Shown piece by piece: positions 22,597 to 31,208 of a stretch of 64,000 nt of DNA. Each line of letters begins with the position of its first letter. Position 1 is the stretch's first letter. The position numbers were made by a program, and so were the translations under genes. The DNA is from a virus, in IMG/VR virus record IMGVR_UViG_3300003323_000666, positions 1 through 64,000 of that record. One strand, 5' to 3'. Below the pieces are notes generated by a model. That model was not told the origin of the DNA, made no database searches, and worked only from the letters and a program-made list of their open reading frames with translations.

Positions 22597-23730
22597 ATGG
22601 AATTTGATATTTTAAATCCAGCTCCAGGAATGGCCTTCGATAAAGAAGGCAATGTCGTGGAGAAAACTACAGATGCCGAAATTGATACGCCTGCACAAGC
22701 TGCTGCCGCACCTGATCCGAGCCAAGAAGCGCGTCCGTCTCAGCCTATGGAAATTAACTGGGAAGAGAAAACCGGAGGGAAATTCAAATCTTGGGAGGAT
22801 ATAGAGGCTCGACTGAATACAGAAGTTTCTCCAGAACCAGTCACATTTGCTAACGAGGAAGCAAAAAAAGTATATGAGCTTCTGAAAGATGGTAAGGTTG
22901 ATGACGTGCTTCAGGTATATAACGAACAGCGCCGGTTATCTAATCTGGATAAAATGTCGCCAGATGACATGATTAAATTGGCGTGGGAATATAAAAACAC
23001 CGGCCTAGATGCGAGGGATATTGAGGAAGAGTTTGAGGCCAAGTATAGTGTGGAAAAGCCAGAGGCTCCGGTAGAGGATGATTATATTGATGATGATGCT
23101 TACGCCGCTGCAAAAAAGCAGTATGATAAGGCCATGGTAAAATATGAGAAAGAGTTGAAGGCTGTTGAGCGCAGAAAGAAAATAGACGCGGCTGAAGCCA
23201 AAGAAACACTCTCTTCTTACAAGAAGGATATAACCCTCCCAGATATCCCGCAGGCTAGTACTGCGGACCAGATTGATCCTGCTGAAGAAGCGCGATCTTT
23301 AGAGGAATACAAAAAGAATCGGAATGAGTATTTGACTTCGCTTGAAAAAAGCGCTGAATCTTTTAATGAAATCGCCTTTAAGGTTAGTGACGAGGGTGTC
23401 AACTTTGAAGGCTCTTTTCAGATCGACAAAGAAGAATTGGCGCAGCTAAAAAAAGACCTGACCGAAAAAGATGTAGTGAATGACATTTTGCTTCCAAGGT
23501 ACGTCAAGGGAGACGGCTTTGATACAAAACAGCTCTTAGAGGATGTCTATTACCTTAGGAATAGGGAAAAGATAACCTCCGCTGCTATCAAACAGGCAGT
23601 TGCTAAAGAGAAGTTAAATATTCTTGCTGAGACAAAAAATGTCAATCTGAATGACAGTCCACGGGAAGCGTTTGTTCCATCAACAGAAGCAAAAATAGAA
23701 GAGTTTGGAAACAAATTCTTCGGAATTTAA
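22597..23730 (+). CDS. Scaffold-like capsid assembly protein
   Basis: 377 residues, very acidic and helical. The N-terminus is Pro/Ala-rich and disordered (PAQAAAAPDPSQEARPSQ), and the middle has long charged helices (DDYIDDDAYAAAKKQYDKAM, YEKELKAVERRKKIDAAEAK). Gene order portal-this-capsid and composition fit a scaffold. No protease motif is visible. It ends 20 bp before the capsid gene. Confidence 0.72.
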   Translation: MEFDILNPAPGMAFDKEGNVVEKTTDAEIDTPAQAAAAPDPSQEARPSQPMEINWEEKTGGKFKSWEDIEARLNTEVSPEPVTFANEEAKKVYELLKDGKVDDVLQVYNEQRRLSNLDKMSPDDMIKLAWEYKNTGLDARDIEEEFEAKYSVEKPEAPVEDDYIDDDAYAAAKKQYDKAMVKYEKELKAVERRKKIDAAEAKETLSSYKKDITLPDIPQASTADQIDPAEEARSLEEYKKNRNEYLTSLEKSAESFNEIAFKVSDEGVNFEGSFQIDKEELAQLKKDLTEKDVVNDILLPRYVKGDGFDTKQLLEDVYYLRNREKITSAAIKQAVAKEKLNILAETKNVNLNDSPREAFVPSTEAKIEEFGNKFFGI

Positions 23731-23750
23731 CAATTTAAAACAAACAAAAA

Positions 23751-25127
23751 ATGGCAGCACCTTTAATGCCCGCAGCTATATCATTGCCGGTAAGTAACCG
23801 GCAGTTGCTCACAGACCTTGATCTGTTGCAGCGTCACTTCATGCGCCAGTTTTTTCAGAAATATGGCAATCAGAATTACAGTGACTTCCTGACAATGGAA
23901 GGTGGCGCAAAAAAAGTCACCGTGCAGGGTCGCGATTTCTATCACCACGAATCTCGTGGCAAACTTCATTCGAAAGTTACTGTAAATGCTCAGATTACAG
24001 CTCCTGCCGCTGGTGCGGACGTTACTGTAACTATTACAGCAGGGGACCATTTCCGTTCGGGCGCTGATTCTCCGTTAAGAGTCGGTGAAGTGGTTAGGGT
24101 TTCTACTTCCGGTATCGAAGGTAAGATCGTTTCTGTTAATAAAACCACTCCTTCCGCCCATACAGCGACTATTCGTCCGTTGAAGTCTACACAGGCATTT
24201 GTTTCTGCTGGTTCTGCGAACCTGGCAGCAGGCGAGTTGCTGGAATTCCGTGGCGTAACCGAAGCTGGCGAAAGATCTACTGCACCAGATCCGCTGATCA
24301 ATCTGACAGAAAAAATCAGCAACTCAACTACTGAAATTCGTGAGTGCTGGAGAGAAACCGATCGTTCGCTGATTGAAACAATGGAATTTGACTATGAAGG
24401 TCAGCCATTCTTCAAATACAAAGGGATGGACGAGACTCAGCGTCGGTTCTTGAATAACAAAGAGTTCAAGTTAATGTTCGGCGATAAGGCCGATAACCTG
24501 TCAGCCGTAGGCGGATCTGTCGGAACTCAGGGCGTTATCCCACGCGCTATCGCTGGTGGTCAAACCGTGAACTATACCCCTGGGTCATTTAGTATTTCCA
24601 CCCTGAATGACCTTACCCGCGCAGCTCTGTTCAATGGCGGCCCAATGGATTATCATGGCTTGCTGGATATTTACCTCCGCCAGGAATTTGATGCAGAATT
24701 GTTTAGCCAATATGATGCTGGTGCTATCAACTGGGCAACAGCCGGCGGCACTCAGCAAATCGCAATTGGATATGGTTTCCGTGGTATTTCGCTGGACGGC
24801 TTTAGCTTCTTGCTGAAGACATATAAACCATTCAGCCCAGAAGCTGTATACGGTGCAACTCCGACTACTGGATTACCTCAGTTCAGAAACTTTGGACTCT
24901 TCCTGCCACAAGGTCAGGTATCCGATCCTAAGTCAAGTTCAATGGTGCCAAATATCAGGATTGTTATCAATACTGTAGAGGGTGAGCCAGAAATAAAAAC
25001 ATGGCAGACCGGTGCCTATGCAAAACCACAGCCAATCGGAGAGGTTGCAGAGGTTGCGGTACACTGGATCACTTATCAGGGTATTGAAATGGCCGCAGCC
25101 AATCAATATTTAATATTATCAAGATAA
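23751..25127 (+). CDS. Major capsid protein
   Basis: 458 residues, following the scaffold. The N-arm (AISLPVSNRQLLTDLDLLQRHFMRQFFQKYG) is helical, followed by a beta-rich insertion (~75-170, GADVTVTITAGDHFRSG, with a SAGSANLAAGELLEF turn) and a C-terminal part with GVIPRAIAGGQTVNYTPGSF and a final MAAANQYLILSR segment typical of HK97-fold capsids of crAss-like and other Bacteroidota phages. Codon usage here is richer in C/G-ending codons than in neighbours, as in highly expressed genes. A terminator hairpin follows at 25172-25201. Confidence 0.83.
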   Translation: MAAPLMPAAISLPVSNRQLLTDLDLLQRHFMRQFFQKYGNQNYSDFLTMEGGAKKVTVQGRDFYHHESRGKLHSKVTVNAQITAPAAGADVTVTITAGDHFRSGADSPLRVGEVVRVSTSGIEGKIVSVNKTTPSAHTATIRPLKSTQAFVSAGSANLAAGELLEFRGVTEAGERSTAPDPLINLTEKISNSTTEIRECWRETDRSLIETMEFDYEGQPFFKYKGMDETQRRFLNNKEFKLMFGDKADNLSAVGGSVGTQGVIPRAIAGGQTVNYTPGSFSISTLNDLTRAALFNGGPMDYHGLLDIYLRQEFDAELFSQYDAGAINWATAGGTQQIAIGYGFRGISLDGFSFLLKTYKPFSPEAVYGATPTTGLPQFRNFGLFLPQGQVSDPKSSSMVPNIRIVINTVEGEPEIKTWQTGAYAKPQPIGEVAEVAVHWITYQGIEMAAANQYLILSR

Positions 25128-25171
25128 ATAATAATATGTTTATTATTTAAAATAAGCATATTATTTTATTA

Positions 25172-25201
25172 AAATAGCCCACAAATTTTTGTGGGCTATT
25201 T
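25172..25201 (+). terminator. Strong terminator after the capsid gene
   Basis: AAATAGCCCACAAA pairs with TTTGTGGGCTATTT (14 bp, minimal loop), with T-rich flank; near-symmetrical, so it may act in both directions. It isolates capsid transcription from the head-fibre-like genes. Confidence 0.85.
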
Positions 25202-25203
25202 CG

Positions 25204-25211
25204 TATATTTG
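25204..25211 (+). promoter_or_regulatory. -7 box before head-fibre-like gene
   Basis: TATATTTG directly after the capsid terminator, 29 bp before ATG 25241. No TTTG element at -33. Confidence 0.5.
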
Positions 25212-25240
25212 ATTATTGTAAATTGGTAAAATTATAAACC

Positions 25241-25579
25241 ATGTCTTTGAATCCTCGCGTTAAACCGCTACTCAACTCTTCGGGCGCTACCTCTGGCGCA
25301 ATTACGATAAACACTAATTTTGGTAAAAAATATTATGGTACGCTAACTGGTAATGTTACATTGACATTATTTGGTATGAATAGTGGCGATATATGTTCTT
25401 TGTGGCTCACTCAGGATGCCACGGCAGGACGTACGCTTACTATTACGCCAGCTTCCGGTGGTGCTAATAAAGTTCTTGGACCGAGCACCGCCATCTCTGC
25501 TGTTGCTGCCAAAACGTCTAAAGTTGTTATAGCACTAATTAACGGAGTATATAACATAGAAATTATTGCACAGCCGTAA
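25241..25579 (+). CDS. Small beta-rich fibre-like decoration protein
   Basis: 112 residues forming a single beta-rich module: TINTNFGKKYYGTLTGNVTL, GDICSLWLTQDATAGRTLTI, KVVIALINGVYNIEII. The same ~90-residue module occurs at the N-terminus of the next protein (25645) and, in variants, at the C-termini of fibres at 46994, 48877 and at 51762. As the first gene after the capsid it could be a head decoration or head fibre. No enzymatic motif. Confidence 0.8.
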   Translation: MSLNPRVKPLLNSSGATSGAITINTNFGKKYYGTLTGNVTLTLFGMNSGDICSLWLTQDATAGRTLTITPASGGANKVLGPSTAISAVAAKTSKVVIALINGVYNIEIIAQP

Positions 25580-25605
25580 GTTATTTTTTATTTGGTGGTA
25601 GTTTG

Positions 25606-25632
25606 GCCGGAGGTGTATACTTCCGGCTTTTT
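25606..25632 (+). terminator. Rho-independent terminator between decoration genes
   Basis: GCCGGAGG-TGTATA-CTTCCGGC, 8-bp stem (one G-U), followed by five T residues. It falls between the stop at 25579 and the ATG at 25645 and argues against a longer upstream start of the next gene. Confidence 0.85.
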
Positions 25633-25644
25633 AAAATAATGCAT

Positions 25645-27108
25645 ATGTCAATTCAACGTCCAAGGCTTTTATCGGGAACAGGTAATGTTATTTTTAATAC
25701 CAGACAAGGATATAGAGCCTCAATGAATATTACGGGAGATGTGAATCTGTCTTTATTTGGTTTTGAAAATGGAGATGCTGTGTATATTTCGGTCATACAA
25801 GATTCCGCGGGCGGACATAAATTAACGATTATGCCTCCGAACGGTTTTGTGAATAAAGAAAGCGGACCGGGGATTGATACGGCTCCAAGTGCAACTACAG
25901 ATATTTATATACACAACGTAAAGGGGGTATATAATATTGTATATATACAACTAAATGGCAGCGGCATGGTCTCTCCACAGCAAGTAGGGATGAGTTTTGA
26001 TAAGAATAACTTTACCGACTTAAGCGATTTTGCCATAAACACATTAGGGGCTACTGTGTCTGGTGGTAAAATTTCAGTGCCTAATGCTGGAGTTACTGAT
26101 TTTACGAAAGCACTATCTTTGTCTGCGTATTCTTGCATTAACCATTGGAAAATGGAGATAGAGTTTCAACTAACTCAGACTATATCTGCCTCAACTACTG
26201 GGATCTCTATCGGATTGCAGGGCACAAATGCGGACTCATTAAATTCTATTGCCGTATATTTTAGTTGTTCTACAACAAATACAGGCCGAATGGAGTTTTT
26301 TAATCAGCCGAATGGCGGAGCTTTTTATTCTGTCGGCGCGGCTGGATCCAATCTTTCTTTTGTGGCTAACGATATTATACGTTTGTCGATCGAAAGATTG
26401 AATCAAAATGTATACATGAGAGCAGAAAATTTAACCAATCCGGTCGCCATGGTTTATTATGCTACGACGATGCCATATAATACTAATCCAATACCCCCCA
26501 GTACGGGCAGATATACCATATATGGACAAGGAGGGACATTTTTAGTAAGGAAGGTTACAGTTTGGAATAAAGAATTGAAATATCCCAATATAATGTTTGT
26601 GGGAGATTCTAAAACCATGGGATTTGGTGCCAGTTCTTTTTATACCACTTATCCTGGACAATTAGGAAGACGATTTTCAAATGTCGCCATAGGGGCAGGA
26701 TTTGGAGATAAAACACAAGAGTTAATCAATAGACTTCCTGAGATTTTATCTATAAAACCCAAACAGGTTATCTTATCAATTGGATCAAATGATGCTAGAT
26801 TTGGCATATCTAACACTACTTTCCAGAATAATTATAGCAACATAGTATCTCAATTGATAAATGTCGGCATAGATGTGATCCACCTATCTCCATCATATGA
26901 ACCCGGACTGGACCTTACGGCCCAATTAAATTTTATTACGGCCAACTTTCAGAAAGTGGTAAATTGTTTTTATACTATTAGGCAGTCGGGCGCTCTTTAT
27001 TCTGATAATATTCATTGGTCAGATGTTGGAAATAGAGAAGTATCTAGGCTATTACTGGATTCTGGATTGTTAACAGGAGCAAAAACAGATCAGGAATATA
27101 ACCCATAA
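25645..27108 (+). CDS. Head-fibre-like protein with SGNH/GDSL esterase domain
   Basis: 487 residues from ATG 25645, chosen because MSIQRPRLLSG aligns with MSLNPRVKPLLN of the preceding paralogue and lies after the terminator; the frame is open from a TTG at 25603. Residues 1-~110 repeat the beta-rich module; ~120-300 form a lectin-like jelly roll region. The C-terminal ~170 residues are an SGNH hydrolase: FVGDSKT (D321, S322), GAGFGD, ILSIGSNDAR, and DNIHW (D454, H457). Such esterases deacetylate surface sugars and, on virions, aid adsorption. Confidence 0.83.
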   Translation: MSIQRPRLLSGTGNVIFNTRQGYRASMNITGDVNLSLFGFENGDAVYISVIQDSAGGHKLTIMPPNGFVNKESGPGIDTAPSATTDIYIHNVKGVYNIVYIQLNGSGMVSPQQVGMSFDKNNFTDLSDFAINTLGATVSGGKISVPNAGVTDFTKALSLSAYSCINHWKMEIEFQLTQTISASTTGISIGLQGTNADSLNSIAVYFSCSTTNTGRMEFFNQPNGGAFYSVGAAGSNLSFVANDIIRLSIERLNQNVYMRAENLTNPVAMVYYATTMPYNTNPIPPSTGRYTIYGQGGTFLVRKVTVWNKELKYPNIMFVGDSKTMGFGASSFYTTYPGQLGRRFSNVAIGAGFGDKTQELINRLPEILSIKPKQVILSIGSNDARFGISNTTFQNNYSNIVSQLINVGIDVIHLSPSYEPGLDLTAQLNFITANFQKVVNCFYTIRQSGALYSDNIHWSDVGNREVSRLLLDSGLLTGAKTDQEYNP

Positions 27109-27124
27109 ATTAGTCACTATACTT

Positions 27125-27168
27125 TTTGTATAGTCATTTTTCTTTCATAAATTTGTTTAAACAAATAT
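27125..27168 (+). promoter_or_regulatory. Full promoter with overlapping dyad
   Basis: TTTG (27125-27128), 19-bp spacer, TAAATTTG (27148-27155): both elements are perfect. A 16-bp perfect dyad ATTTGTTTAAACAAAT (27151-27166) overlaps the -7 box and the predicted start site. The same sequence, 25 bp before the ATG, precedes gene 45641. Confidence 0.8.
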
Positions 27169-27172
27169 ATTT

Positions 27173-28078
27173 ATGGCAGAAAGAGGACGACCATCAACTA
27201 AAAATATTGATCCATTAGAGGTATTGAGTGATTCAGGTGAAATAGCGCCTCAGTTCAACACAAAGAAACAGGAGGAAGAAAAAGAACCGGAATACTACAC
27301 TTTTGAGATGGTAGGTGATTTCCCGAAAGATCCAGAAAACGGGACCACACGTTATCCTGGGTGGACCATGAACAATCAGAAAATGGTGTTTGATCCAGAA
27401 ACAGGAAAAACCAGAATGGCTCGACTGCTATATGGGGTAGATACAATCTGGATGGATGAGCAGGAGAAGATACCAGAAAAATACGCCTCAAGAAATAAAA
27501 TTCAGTTGTCTTTTAATAATGGGCAACTAAAAATACCCTCCTATCAAAAGAACATTCTTACGTTTTTGCGGCTGAGATCTGATAATGAGGATTGTAAGAC
27601 GCCGGCAGAAAACATAATGCCTCGGTATAGAGAACTTAATATGGCTAAGAAGGAAGAATTGAGCTTCCAGGAGCTTAAAAAGAAGCGCCAAGCATCTAAC
27701 CTTGCCTTTGAGGCTGACGAAGAAGAGATGATGGCCCATGCGAAATACTTAGGAGTGGTTATGATAAATTCTCAGGGAGAACAAATGATTCCAGGTGCTA
27801 TCAGAAAGGCTTATGTGGAAAAGGCGGAGCAAAATCCGAAGTTGTTCTTAGACACATACAAAAATCCAAAAGTAAAAATGTTTGGACTGGCCAAGTCTGC
27901 GATGGAAAAGGATAAAGTAATATTCATTGATGGGCAATTCATTTGGAATAATGACGCCAAGACGGTTTTCTTACAAGTGCCACAATCTTATAAGGATAAG
28001 CCGGCAGATTATCTGGCGGAATATATGCTAACAAAGGATGGCATTGAAATAAGAAACCGGCTGGAAGGAATGAGCTAA
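27173..28078 (+). CDS. Putative virion or assembly protein
   Basis: 301 residues. It opens with a basic AERGRPSTKN tail, then an acidic patch, then a folded region (TFEMVGDFPKDPENGTTRYP, MNNQKMVFDPETGKTRMARL), and a C-terminal domain (FIDGQFIWNNDAKTVFLQVP). No family is recognised. Location between capsid genes and connectors, and a dedicated promoter, suggest a capsid auxiliary or head-completion role. It ends before a bidirectional terminator. Confidence 0.78.
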   Translation: MAERGRPSTKNIDPLEVLSDSGEIAPQFNTKKQEEEKEPEYYTFEMVGDFPKDPENGTTRYPGWTMNNQKMVFDPETGKTRMARLLYGVDTIWMDEQEKIPEKYASRNKIQLSFNNGQLKIPSYQKNILTFLRLRSDNEDCKTPAENIMPRYRELNMAKKEELSFQELKKKRQASNLAFEADEEEMMAHAKYLGVVMINSQGEQMIPGAIRKAYVEKAEQNPKLFLDTYKNPKVKMFGLAKSAMEKDKVIFIDGQFIWNNDAKTVFLQVPQSYKDKPADYLAEYMLTKDGIEIRNRLEGMS

Positions 28079-28118
28079 GCAATTTTTCATTAACATATAA
28101 TAACTTTACGGAAAAAAC

Positions 28119-28142
28119 AAGCCTCCTGTTTAGGAGGCTTTT
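28119..28142. terminator. Bidirectional terminator
   Basis: AAGCCTCC-TGTTTA-GGAGGCTT with TTTTC on the plus side and (minus strand) GTTTTTTCC on the other. It lies between the convergent genes 27173-28078 and 28145-28918. Confidence 0.88.
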
Positions 28143-28144
28143 CT

Positions 28145-28918
28145 TTATAATTGATATTCAAGTCCAGTTACAATCGCCCCCGCAAAATCTCGTTCAAAAT
28201 TCACTCTGATAACCGTACGATATTCATTATCCCATTTATAAGCCAGTTCAATGTCGGACAACTTTTTAACAACGATAATATCCCCCTCCTTAATACAGTC
28301 CATACGAATTACATCTCCAATCAACCTTCCCTCTCTCTGCGATTCAGTCACAAAATATCGCTCTGGGAAGGCAGGCATTTTATCTACACGAACATAACAG
28401 AGATATTTTTCTTTTTTCTCCATGGCTAGTCTCACATTAGCAAAGTCATCCGTACTGGACGATATTTTACCTCTAAAAGAGTCCATAAAGGCGCGATCTT
28501 CTTCTGTAAATTGCCCTGGTAAATACAATCTGGAACATACCATATTGCTGCCCAACGGGAATAATTCTCCCTCTTCTATTTTGAACCAGCACATGCTATA
28601 TGGTACGCAAAACGCCTGCTCATTATCATTTATCTCAATTCCCATTTTTTTTAGCTGTACTGTATCCATCTCCAAGGCATCATTCCTATATGCCTGATAT
28701 GAGGTTAATAGATAATCTCCAGCTTTTATTTCCCCGGAGTCGCTTAATGCACGCCCTAATGTCGCCCCGTCCCAGCCATTAAATGACCATTCTGGAAATC
28801 CAACAAATAGTTGTGCGTAGGTGCCATCATTTTTACGGATGTTTTTTGTTGTTTTTTGGTCTTTAAACACAGAAATGATAACGCGTTTTTGACCTAGGTG
28901 ATCGTTTGTAGCTCTCAT
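28145..28918 (-). CDS. Isolated inverted gene of unknown function
   Basis: About 257 residues from ATG 28918 (MRATNDHLGQKRVIISVF). The frame is open from 29050, but the extra part is unusual in composition and likely leader. Alpha/beta composition with Trp/Gly-rich N-terminal part (FVGFPEWSFNGWDGATLGRA) and a C-terminal beta domain (DIIVVKKLSDIELAYKWDNE). No family is recognised. It is the only leftward gene within the virion operon, closed by a terminator and facing the divergent gene 29139. It could be a moron expressed independently of late transcription. Confidence 0.78.
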   Translation of the reverse strand: MRATNDHLGQKRVIISVFKDQKTTKNIRKNDGTYAQLFVGFPEWSFNGWDGATLGRALSDSGEIKAGDYLLTSYQAYRNDALEMDTVQLKKMGIEINDNEQAFCVPYSMCWFKIEEGELFPLGSNMVCSRLYLPGQFTEEDRAFMDSFRGKISSSTDDFANVRLAMEKKEKYLCYVRVDKMPAFPERYFVTESQREGRLIGDVIRMDCIKEGDIIVVKKLSDIELAYKWDNEYRTVIRVNFERDFAGAIVTGLEYQL

Positions 28919-29123
28919 GTTCCTGAAAATATTAAAATCATAGAAATTATTAACATTAAACTGTATAAAATGGCAAGAAATATACTTCCTGAGATTAATG
29001 ACCAGATAAGTAGAAATAAAGTTGCTACTGATGATAGCCTGATTAGCCATTCATAATCTATTCGATATTTTTTCATTTACGTAAACTACTCAATAATTAT
29101 ATATCTATCAAATAGTTTTTTCA

Positions 29124-29131
29124 TAAATTTG
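29124..29131 (+). promoter_or_regulatory. -7 box before the ring-like gene
   Basis: TAAATTTG 7 bp upstream of ATG 29139, so the transcript would be almost leaderless. No TTTG at -33. Confidence 0.5.
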
Positions 29132-29138
29132 TTGTATC

Positions 29139-29810
29139 ATGGATTTAGGATATATATACGATATGATACAATTTATCTCGAATAAACATCAATCGGGATA
29201 TATCTCTCCAACTGAATTCCAAAACGCAGCAAACCTCGCCCAAAAACAATATCAGGACGAGCTTATTGATGTATTAATTGGCTGGGATGCAAGCAATAGA
29301 AAGAGAAAGTACCCCATAGGCAATACCCAGCAGGTAATTAAAAAGCTGTCTCCATTTATTGTTCGATTACAAAATGAAGCTGTATCGCCCAATGGGCATC
29401 TAACAAAACCGGCAGATTTACAGAATTTATTAAGTATCCGCACCGCCAACGATACAAATCGCATATGGAGGACGGAAGAAGATCGGGTATTTTCTCATGT
29501 CTCATCGGTCATAGACTCTCCCTCAGTTGCTCCTATTTTTACTGAATACGATACATATTATCAAATATATCCAGTCGGAATTGGAGCAGTAAATATGTCG
29601 TATATAAAAATCGCTCCAGAAGTGGTGTATGCGACAACATTGGACGCAAACGGGAGGCCTATATATAATCAAGGTGCTAGTACTCAATTTTTGTGGGAAG
29701 ATCTTGAAATGACGAATATTATTATTAGAATATTATTTATGTTCGGAATTAGTATTCAGGCAAATCAATTGATACAGTATTATGGATCTGTTAAAAATGA
29801 TGGACAATGA
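29139..29810 (+). CDS. Head-tail connector/ring-like protein
   Basis: 223 residues. The N-terminus (IYDMIQFISNKHQSGYISPTEFQNAANLAQKQYQ) matches the opening of small structural proteins in Bacteroidota podoviruses (FIxNKxQxGYISPxEFN), which in crAss-like phages are ring proteins of the neck. The remainder is mixed, with a beta-rich centre (YDTYYQIYPVGIGAVNMSYI). It overlaps the next gene by 4 bp; the following three genes are also closely packed, as expected of a connector complex. Confidence 0.78.
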   Translation: MDLGYIYDMIQFISNKHQSGYISPTEFQNAANLAQKQYQDELIDVLIGWDASNRKRKYPIGNTQQVIKKLSPFIVRLQNEAVSPNGHLTKPADLQNLLSIRTANDTNRIWRTEEDRVFSHVSSVIDSPSVAPIFTEYDTYYQIYPVGIGAVNMSYIKIAPEVVYATTLDANGRPIYNQGASTQFLWEDLEMTNIIIRILFMFGISIQANQLIQYYGSVKNDGQ

Positions 29811-30448
29811 TCAGTACCAGAGGGAATATATGTGAGCTAATACAGCGTGCGCTAAATGGCGGATTCGCATCTGATGATACTGAAATAACAATCCCATTAA
29901 TAAATCTATATCTAAATAGTGCTATTGGGTTTGCTGTTAAATCAAATTATAAAGAAACGATTCAACTAGAAGGAACGGAAGGCGTTTCCGATGGCTTCTA
30001 TGCGATATATACAGGGATCTCGATAACAAAAGATGCTTTGACGGGGCTATACTCAGCCACTCTGCCCCAGCAACCGGCTGGGGTGGGTGCTGGCTGGGAT
30101 GTTTCATATTTCATGATCATAACTGGCAGTGGCAAGAAGTTGTTTGCTTATCCGATATCGGCAAGAGAAATACCATATCTCTATGATAATGGGTCTGATT
30201 GCAACGAAATATATTATTGGACTAACAAGAATATAGCTACCCTTCATTCTTGCAACGATATTACAAAATATAAGGCTCAAGTAAGAATGATATGTACGCA
30301 GTCGGATGATATGAGTAGTACAATCACGTTGCCGGATGGATATTTGCCAGTAGTGATAGAGTATATGGCAAAGACATTAGGCATTCAAATACAGGTGCCA
30401 ATAGATGTTTCTTCGGATGGAGTGCCGACTACACAAATAAAAGGTTAA
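29807..30448 (+). CDS. Head-tail connector/ring-like protein
   Basis: 213 residues, coupled to the upstream ring-like gene. The N-terminus is helical (NICELIQRALNGGFASDDTE, LINLYLNSAIGFAVKSNYKE), then a beta domain (YAIYTGISITKDALTGLYS, then YFMIITGSGKKLFAY), and a C-terminal helix. Similar architecture to neck ring proteins; identity is inferred from order and size. Confidence 0.72.
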   Translation: MISTRGNICELIQRALNGGFASDDTEITIPLINLYLNSAIGFAVKSNYKETIQLEGTEGVSDGFYAIYTGISITKDALTGLYSATLPQQPAGVGAGWDVSYFMIITGSGKKLFAYPISAREIPYLYDNGSDCNEIYYWTNKNIATLHSCNDITKYKAQVRMICTQSDDMSSTITLPDGYLPVVIEYMAKTLGIQIQVPIDVSSDGVPTTQIKG

Positions 30449-30449
30449 T

Positions 30450-31208
30450 ATGGCAAATGTCAGTTTAAAAGAGGTCATATTTGACTATGCGGATGAGGCT
30501 GAATTAAATACTGCGACGTATCGTAGATTGCGTCGCATTGCTGTGCGCGGAGTAAAAAAACTACAGCTATTTGCCACGGGTAAGCCAAAAAGTTGTCGAT
30601 TATGCGTTGATGCAAATAAGACCGTTCAATTGCCAGAGGATTATTTAATGTGGAGTAAGGTAGGCGTATTGAATGGGAATGGTGAGGTTGCTACTTTAAA
30701 ATATAATAGCTCTTTAACGTCTTATGCCGCAAATGATCCAAATCGGCTCAACAAAAATACAGATGGTCTACGATTCGATGCTGATTATGGTTGGTATCCA
30801 TATTTGAATTATTGGGGAGACGGGTACTTCGGCTGTAATTTATATGGCATATCGGGCAATGAGGCGACTAAAATAGGAGATTTTAAGATAGATGACGAAT
30901 GCGACCTTATCATATTGGATAATTGTTTCCCATATGATTATATAATATTGGAATATCTATCAACACCATCCTATGATGAGGACTATAAAATACCGGAGCA
31001 GGCAAGGGAAGCTATGATTGCGTGGCTTGCATGGCGGGATATTGCTCAGAAGGCCGCCTCCAGGAAGGTTAGTGTATATGATAAAACACAAAGGAAGCGG
31101 GAATTTTATAATGAACTGAACAACCTTAGATATCTACTGAAGCCATTTCGGATTCAGGATGCTATTGATGTTTCACAAGATGCTATAAGATTAGTAGTAA
31201 AATCATAA
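30450..31208 (+). CDS. Tail tubular/connector-like protein
   Basis: 252 residues. The N-terminal helical part (FDYADEAELNTATYRRLRRI, AVRGVKKLQLFATG) and a CRLCVDANKTVQLPEDYLMW strand pair resemble gp4-like connector proteins, followed by an aromatic loop region and a C-terminal helical segment (EQAREAMIAWLAWRDIAQKA). Its TAA overlaps the ATG of the large tail gene (TAATG). Confidence 0.74.
   Translation: MANVSLKEVIFDYADEAELNTATYRRLRRIAVRGVKKLQLFATGKPKSCRLCVDANKTVQLPEDYLMWSKVGVLNGNGEVATLKYNSSLTSYAANDPNRLNKNTDGLRFDADYGWYPYLNYWGDGYFGCNLYGISGNEATKIGDFKIDDECDLIILDNCFPYDYIILEYLSTPSYDEDYKIPEQAREAMIAWLAWRDIAQKAASRKVSVYDKTQRKREFYNELNNLRYLLKPFRIQDAIDVSQDAIRLVVKS

Noticed and set aside
25603-25644. TTG start for the head-fibre-like SGNH protein
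   Set aside because: That start lies inside a strong terminator hairpin (25606-25632), and the paralogue alignment favours ATG 25645.
28919-29050. Longer N-terminus for the inverted gene
   Set aside because: The extra 44 residues are rich in Asn/Phe/Ile and precede a plausible start (MRATND).
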